DNA from: Bacteroidota bacterium
GTDB lineage: Bacteria; Bacteroidota; Bacteroidia; Chitinophagales; Chitinophagaceae
Length of the DNA stretch: 17,681 nt
NCBI GenBank assembly: GCA_023423285.1
Contig: JAFAFV010000181.1
Span: forward strand, 1-17,681
Direction: 5' to 3'
The position numbers and the translations under genes were made by a program. Positions 13,924 to 17,681 of the stretch are shown in pieces (within the stretch, counting starts at the first letter, position 1; every line of letters starts with the position of its first letter). Below the pieces are notes generated by a model. It was not told where the DNA came from. It was given only the letters and a program-made list of their open reading frames with translations, and made no database searches.

Positions 13924-14721
13924 TTACCTGTTCATTTTTGATTTTGCCTCCATACTTAATGTGGCGTGTGGCACCGCGCGCAGCCTGGCTTTTTCAATCA
14001 ACTTACCCGTGACGCGGCAGATACCGTATGTTTTGTTTTCTACCCTTACCAAAGCTTTTTCAAGGTGGTCAATAAACGTGATTTGGCGGCTTGCCAACTG
14101 GCTAAGCTGCTCACGCTCCATGCTCACGCTGCCATCTTCCATAGTCATGTAGCGCCCTTCGTCCAGATCGCCACCTTCATCGCGCCGGGTAATTAGCCCC
14201 TGTAGGTAAGTAAGTTCTTTTTTAGCAGCATCTAACTTTCTTAAAATTATTTCCTTAAACTCCTGTAAATCACTATCAGAATATCTCACAACAGATTTTG
14301 CTTTTTCAATTTTTGGTGCATCTAGAACACTTTTTGTAAAATCAGGTTGGTACTTAACTGCTTTTTTAGTAGACAGTTTGGGCACCACCACTTTTGGCGC
14401 TTTCACCTCTTTTTTAGGTGCTGCAGATGCTGGTTTTTTTACAATTGCTTTTGCTGCTTCTTTTACGGCAGCTTTTTTTGCAGGCAACGGGGTAGCTTTC
14501 TTAACCGCCATCTTCTTTGCGGGCGTTTTAACTAAGACGGTTTTAGCAGCGGGTTTTACTGCTTTTTTAGGTGTTGCTGTATTCTTTGCAGGTACAGCTT
14601 TTTTAGCTAATGCTACCTTTTTTGCAGGCGCTTTTGCAGCAGTTGTCACCGCCTTTTTTGCAGGTGCAGCTTTTTTTGCAGGTGCAGCTTTTTTTGCTGC
14701 TGCTTTTTTAGGTGTTGCCAT
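13924..14721 (-). CDS. TraR/DksA-like protein with histone-H1-like Lys/Ala tail
   Basis: A 265-residue two-part protein. Residues 1 to about 125 are a low-complexity basic tail rich in Lys, Ala and Pro with repeated AAPAKKA / PAKKA units, resembling histone-H1-type DNA-binding tails. Residues about 146-265 match the DksA/TraR layout: a helical region with an acidic tip (RRDEGGDLDEGRYM, 179-192), a second helix (SQLASRQITFIDHLEKALVRVENKTYGIC) and the C-terminal zinc-finger position. The finger is degenerate: Cys235 is kept, but the other three Cys positions read Thr238, Ser256 and Ala259. RNA polymerase secondary-channel regulation is the family role; the tail suggests DNA or RNA binding as well. 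It starts 7 nt after the ileS stop and is surely co-transcribed. It is followed by a terminator, with no lspA. Confidence 0.82.
   Translation of the reverse strand: MATPKKAAAKKAAPAKKAAPAKKAVTTAAKAPAKKVALAKKAVPAKNTATPKKAVKPAAKTVLVKTPAKKMAVKKATPLPAKKAAVKEAAKAIVKKPASAAPKKEVKAPKVVVPKLSTKKAVKYQPDFTKSVLDAPKIEKAKSVVRYSDSDLQEFKEIILRKLDAAKKELTYLQGLITRRDEGGDLDEGRYMTMEDGSVSMEREQLSQLASRQITFIDHLEKALVRVENKTYGICRVTGKLIEKARLRAVPHATLSMEAKSKMNR
14653..14697 (-). repeat. 18-bp tandem repeat coding the AAPAKK units
   Basis: Two near-perfect 18-bp units (TTTTTTTGCAGGTGCAGC on the + strand; 14653-14670 with one base different, and 14671-14688) plus a partial third unit sit in the start of the DksA-like gene. They encode the repeated AAPAKK sextet on the - strand and contain long homopolymer runs. 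Confidence 0.75.
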
Positions 14722-14727
14722 CTTACT

Positions 14728-17681
14728 TTAAGCTTTTTTTGTTACAATCGTTATTAATTGATTATCATTCACTTCAACTTCTGTGCCTCCCTCTGCAATA
14801 GAACGAAATTCCAGCGTTTCCGCCAGAATTTCCGCGCAAATATAGTCTTTATGAGCGATTAATGAGCTTTTTAAGGCTTCATTTGTATCAATTTGTACAT
14901 GAATCTTGTCGGTTAGTTCAAACCCGCTGTCTTTACGAATCTTTTGAATGCGGTTCACAAATTCGCGCGCATCGCCTTCCTGCTGTAATTCTGGTGTGAT
15001 GGTAATATCTAATGCTACAGTAAGCGGGCCTTTTGAGGCCACCGTCCAACCGGGAATGTCTTCACTGGTAAGTTCCACTTCGTTGATGCCCAGCTTTATA
15101 TTGTCCCCATCAATGCTCAGTTCATACCATCCGTCGCGTTCCAACCGGGCAATATCTTCCTGTGTAAAGATTGACAGAGCCCTGGAAACCGATTTCATTT
15201 TAGAACCTAATTTTTTGCCAAGCGCCACAAAATTGGGTTTTATTTTTTTGCTGATGAAAGTGTTATCGGCCTGCAGGTATTCAATCTCTTTTACGTTTAC
15301 TTCAGACTTGATCAGGTCTTCCACTTTTAACAGTTGTTCATGCATGTGCTGGCTGAGTACAGGAATGAGCACTTTATGCAAGGGTTGCCGAACTTTAATA
15401 TTGACCTTTTTACGCAATGAAAGAATCAAAGAAGAAGCATCCTGCGCCAATTGCATTCTTTCTTCGAGGCTGTTATCAATACATGCATCATTTACTGCAG
15501 GGAATAAAACATGATGCACCGATTCCACATTGTGGCGGCTGGTTACAGCATTGAGGTTTTGAAAAATCGCATCGCTAAAGAAAGGTGCGATGGGCGCCAT
15601 CAGGCAACAAACGGTTTCCAGGCACTCGTAAAGTGTTTGGTAGGCTGCAATTTTATCTTCTTCATATTCCCCTTTCCAAAAACGGCGGCGGCAAAGGCGC
15701 ACGTACCAGTTGCTAAGGTGTTCATCTACAAAATCTTCAATCAGTCGTCCGGCCTGCGTGGGCTCATAATCGTCCATGGCCTGCGCAACTTTTCCTATTA
15801 GCGTATTAAGAGAAGAAAGAATCCAGCGGTCAATTTCCGGCCTTTCGTTTACAGGTATTGTAGCTTCGGCGTAGCTAAAACCGTCCACATTTGCATACAA
15901 TGCAAAAAACTGATAGGTATTGTAAAGTGTGCCAAAGAATTTCCGCTGCACTTCGCGGATGCCTTCCATATCAAACTTTAAATTATCCCAGGGCGAGGCA
16001 TTGGTTACCAGATACCAGCGCGTGGCATCGGCTCCAAATTTTTCTATTGTTTCGAACGGGTCAATGGCATTGCCGAGGCGCTTGCTCATTTTGTTGCCGT
16101 TCTTATCCAGCACCAAACCATTGCTCATAACGGTTTTAAACGCTACCGAATCGAAAACCAGCGAGGCTATGGAATGCAGTGTATAAAACCACCCGCGTGT
16201 TTGGTCTACGCCTTCGCAAATAAAATCTGCAGGGAAAGCGCCTTCAAATCCTGCTTTAAACGGCTGCGGATTACCTGCTTTAAGTTTTTCGTAATCCAAT
16301 CCCCACTGAGCAAAAGGCATCGCGCCACTGTCAAACCACACGTCAATCAGGTCTGGTTCGCGGCGCATAGGTCGGCCGTCATCGCTTATTAGCACCACAT
16401 CATCCACGTATGGTTTGTGTAAATCAAGAATGCCATTGTGCAGGTAATGATGATTGATATCGCCTCCTAAAACTTCATTGGCTTTTTTAATTTCTGCTTC
16501 CAGTTCTTCCATAGAACCGATGCATTTTTGCTGAGAACCGTCTTCTGTGCTCCACACCGGCAGCGGGGTGCCCCAATAGCGGCTTCGGCTCAGGTTCCAA
16601 TCTACCATATTTTCAAGCCAGTTGCCAAAGCGGCCTTCGCCTGTGCTTTTGGGTTTCCAATTAATGGTTTTGTTCAGTTCTACCATTCTTTCCCTGATGG
16701 CCGTGGTTTTGATGAACCATGCATCCAGCGGATAATACAAAATGGGTTTATCAGTACGCCAGCAGTGCGGATAGTTGTGCTGGTACTTTTCTACCTTAAA
16801 GGCTTTACCAGCTTTTTTCAGGTCTACGCTGATGTCTACATTCACATCCACGTATTCCTTATCATCAGTATAATCTTTTACATAGCGGCCGCTGTATTCT
16901 CCCATGCCCTCCACAAATTTTCCTTGGCGGTCTACCATGGTAAGGATGCCGATATTATATTTTTTGCCAACTTTAAAATCATCTGCACCAAAGGCTGGAG
17001 CCGTGTGCACAATACCGGTTCCGTCTTCAGTAGTAACAAAATCGCCAACCAACACCCTAAACGGCTGTGCGCCAGGCGTGATTTCTTCAATTTTTTTGGG
17101 CGAATTAGCCTCAAACGGCATTAGCTGCTCGTAATGAATGCCTTCCAGCTGCCGTCCTTTTATTTCTTTTAGAATTTTATAAGGCAGCAGTGCTCCTTTT
17201 TCTCCCTGAAAACCGGGCAACGTTCCCTCTTTTACTTCTGCCTCTTCCTTAAAGTATTTTTGCAGCAAGGCCCTGGCAAGAATAACATTTTGTGGGGCCA
17301 GCGTGTAGGGATTGTAAGTTTGCAACAGCACATAGTCAATATTCGCGCCCACCGTCAGTCCCAGGTTAGAAGGCAGCGTCCAGGGCGTGGTGGTCCAAGC
17401 CATAAAGTGGATATCGCTTTCTGAGTCGTGATAAAGAAATGTGCTTTTATCATTTCTTACCACTTTAAATAAAACCGTGGCCGAGGTATCTTTTACATCT
17501 TTATAAGTTCCGGGCTGGTTCAACTCGTGCGAGCTAAGGCCAGTGCCTGCTGCCGGAGAATAGGGCTGAATGCTGACACTTTTATAAAGCAATCCTTTAT
17601 TGTGCAATTGTTTCAGCAGCCACCACAGGGTTTCGATATATTCATTCTTAAAAGTAATATAGGGGTCGTTCAAATCTACCC
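14728..17681 (-). CDS. ileS: Isoleucyl-tRNA synthetase, N-terminus outside window
   Basis: The C-terminal ~980 residues of IleRS, a class I synthetase that charges tRNA-Ile and edits misactivated valine. The frame runs off the right edge (upstream codons read V-D before LNDPYITFKNEYIETLWWLLKQL), so the start and the HIGH motif are missing. Visible parts: the CP1 editing domain with TTPWTLPSNLGL and GTGIVHTAPAFGADD, catalytic-domain motifs DVWFDSGAMPFAQW and EGVDQTRGWFYTLH, the KMSKR loop (16078-16092), and the anticodon-binding region with HLSNWYVRLCRRRFWKG. A long C-terminal extension follows. Total size, estimated near 1,100 residues, and KMSKR rather than KMSKS fit the long, eukaryote-like type. 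The DksA-like gene follows after 6 nt. Confidence 0.96.
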   Translation of the reverse strand, partial: VDLNDPYITFKNEYIETLWWLLKQLHNKGLLYKSVSIQPYSPAAGTGLSSHELNQPGTYKDVKDTSATVLFKVVRNDKSTFLYHDSESDIHFMAWTTTPWTLPSNLGLTVGANIDYVLLQTYNPYTLAPQNVILARALLQKYFKEEAEVKEGTLPGFQGEKGALLPYKILKEIKGRQLEGIHYEQLMPFEANSPKKIEEITPGAQPFRVLVGDFVTTEDGTGIVHTAPAFGADDFKVGKKYNIGILTMVDRQGKFVEGMGEYSGRYVKDYTDDKEYVDVNVDISVDLKKAGKAFKVEKYQHNYPHCWRTDKPILYYPLDAWFIKTTAIRERMVELNKTINWKPKSTGEGRFGNWLENMVDWNLSRSRYWGTPLPVWSTEDGSQQKCIGSMEELEAEIKKANEVLGGDINHHYLHNGILDLHKPYVDDVVLISDDGRPMRREPDLIDVWFDSGAMPFAQWGLDYEKLKAGNPQPFKAGFEGAFPADFICEGVDQTRGWFYTLHSIASLVFDSVAFKTVMSNGLVLDKNGNKMSKRLGNAIDPFETIEKFGADATRWYLVTNASPWDNLKFDMEGIREVQRKFFGTLYNTYQFFALYANVDGFSYAEATIPVNERPEIDRWILSSLNTLIGKVAQAMDDYEPTQAGRLIEDFVDEHLSNWYVRLCRRRFWKGEYEEDKIAAYQTLYECLETVCCLMAPIAPFFSDAIFQNLNAVTSRHNVESVHHVLFPAVNDACIDNSLEERMQLAQDASSLILSLRKKVNIKVRQPLHKVLIPVLSQHMHEQLLKVEDLIKSEVNVKEIEYLQADNTFISKKIKPNFVALGKKLGSKMKSVSRALSIFTQEDIARLERDGWYELSIDGDNIKLGINEVELTSEDIPGWTVASKGPLTVALDITITPELQQEGDAREFVNRIQKIRKDSGFELTDKIHVQIDTNEALKSSLIAHKDYICAEILAETLEFRSIAEGGTEVEVNDNQLITIVTKKA

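Noticed and set aside
14378..14731. Long + strand open frame rich in Ala and Phe, opposite the DksA-like gene
   Set aside because: It is the antisense image of Lys/Ala-rich codons; composition is explained by the real gene on the - strand.
16528..17124. 198-codon + strand open frame opposite ileS
   Set aside because: The - strand is clearly IleRS over the same bases; the + strand frame has no recognisable domain or promoter.
17671..17673. TTG as the start of isoleucyl-tRNA synthetase
   Set aside because: The frame stays open to the window edge with V-D codons that fit the conserved IleRS sequence, and the HIGH domain must lie upstream; the gene is simply cut by the window.
1..17681. CRISPR arrays, tRNA or rRNA genes, insertion sequences, att sites, riboswitches
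   Set aside because: Reading all intergenic gaps (each under 200 bases) showed no repeat arrays, cloverleaf-like patterns, transposase genes or terminal inverted repeats.

Overview
This window looks like chromosomal DNA from a Bacteroidota bacterium, most likely the Chitinophagales/Chitinophagaceae side. That placement is inference from four things: starts without clear Shine-Dalgarno sequences; several upstream matches to the Bacteroidota -7 box TAnnTTTG; gene orders familiar from this phylum (acpP-fabF-rnc, and ileS followed by a TraR/DksA-like gene); and an aromatic ammonia-lyase very close to the tyrosine ammonia-lyase of flexirubin-producing Bacteroidota. Most of the window is core metabolism and RNA/protein machinery. 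I see no phage, IS element, CRISPR array, tRNA or rRNA.

Layout. (1) 68-1723: a deoxyhypusine-synthase-family enzyme (+) faces an exported coiled-coil protein (-), with a terminator between them. (2) 1871-5730: a tightly spaced + strand run of Wzx/MATE-like flippase, RNase P protein (rnpA), YidD, holo-ACP synthase (acpS) and a PaaK-like adenylate-forming ligase. (3) 5819-8119: a tyrosine/aromatic amino acid ammonia-lyase and a FabG-like ketoreductase. Together with acpS and the ligase they resemble the starter-unit module of flexirubin/aryl-polyene synthesis: tyrosine is deaminated to 4-coumarate, which is activated, loaded on a carrier protein and then extended and reduced. No pathway-specific ketosynthase, carrier protein or acyltransferase is seen nearby. 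(4) 8219-8572: a small four-helix membrane protein, followed by a terminator shared with the convergent SCO-Fur pair on the - strand (8690-9752). (5) 9864-12736, - strand: acpP, fabF, rnc and a small lipoprotein. A hairpin sits between acpP and fabF and a strong terminator ends the run. (6) 12923-13828: a GNAT acetyltransferase (+) and a YcxB-like membrane protein (-) whose stops are 3 nt apart. (7) 13924-17681, - strand: isoleucyl-tRNA synthetase (N-terminus outside the window) followed by a TraR/DksA-like protein with a long histone-H1-like Lys/Ala tail and a degenerate zinc finger.

Points most worth a second look: the DHS-family enzyme keeps the catalytic Lys but has replaced several polyamine-contacting residues; the starter-unit module stands apart from the rest of any pigment cluster; the DksA-like protein has an H1-like tail and no intact zinc site; a copper-chaperone (SCO) and Fur-family pair form a two-gene operon; and RNase III carries an Asn where the family usually has a metal-binding Asp. 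No clearly new multi-gene system is evident. Intergenic stretches are all under 200 bases.
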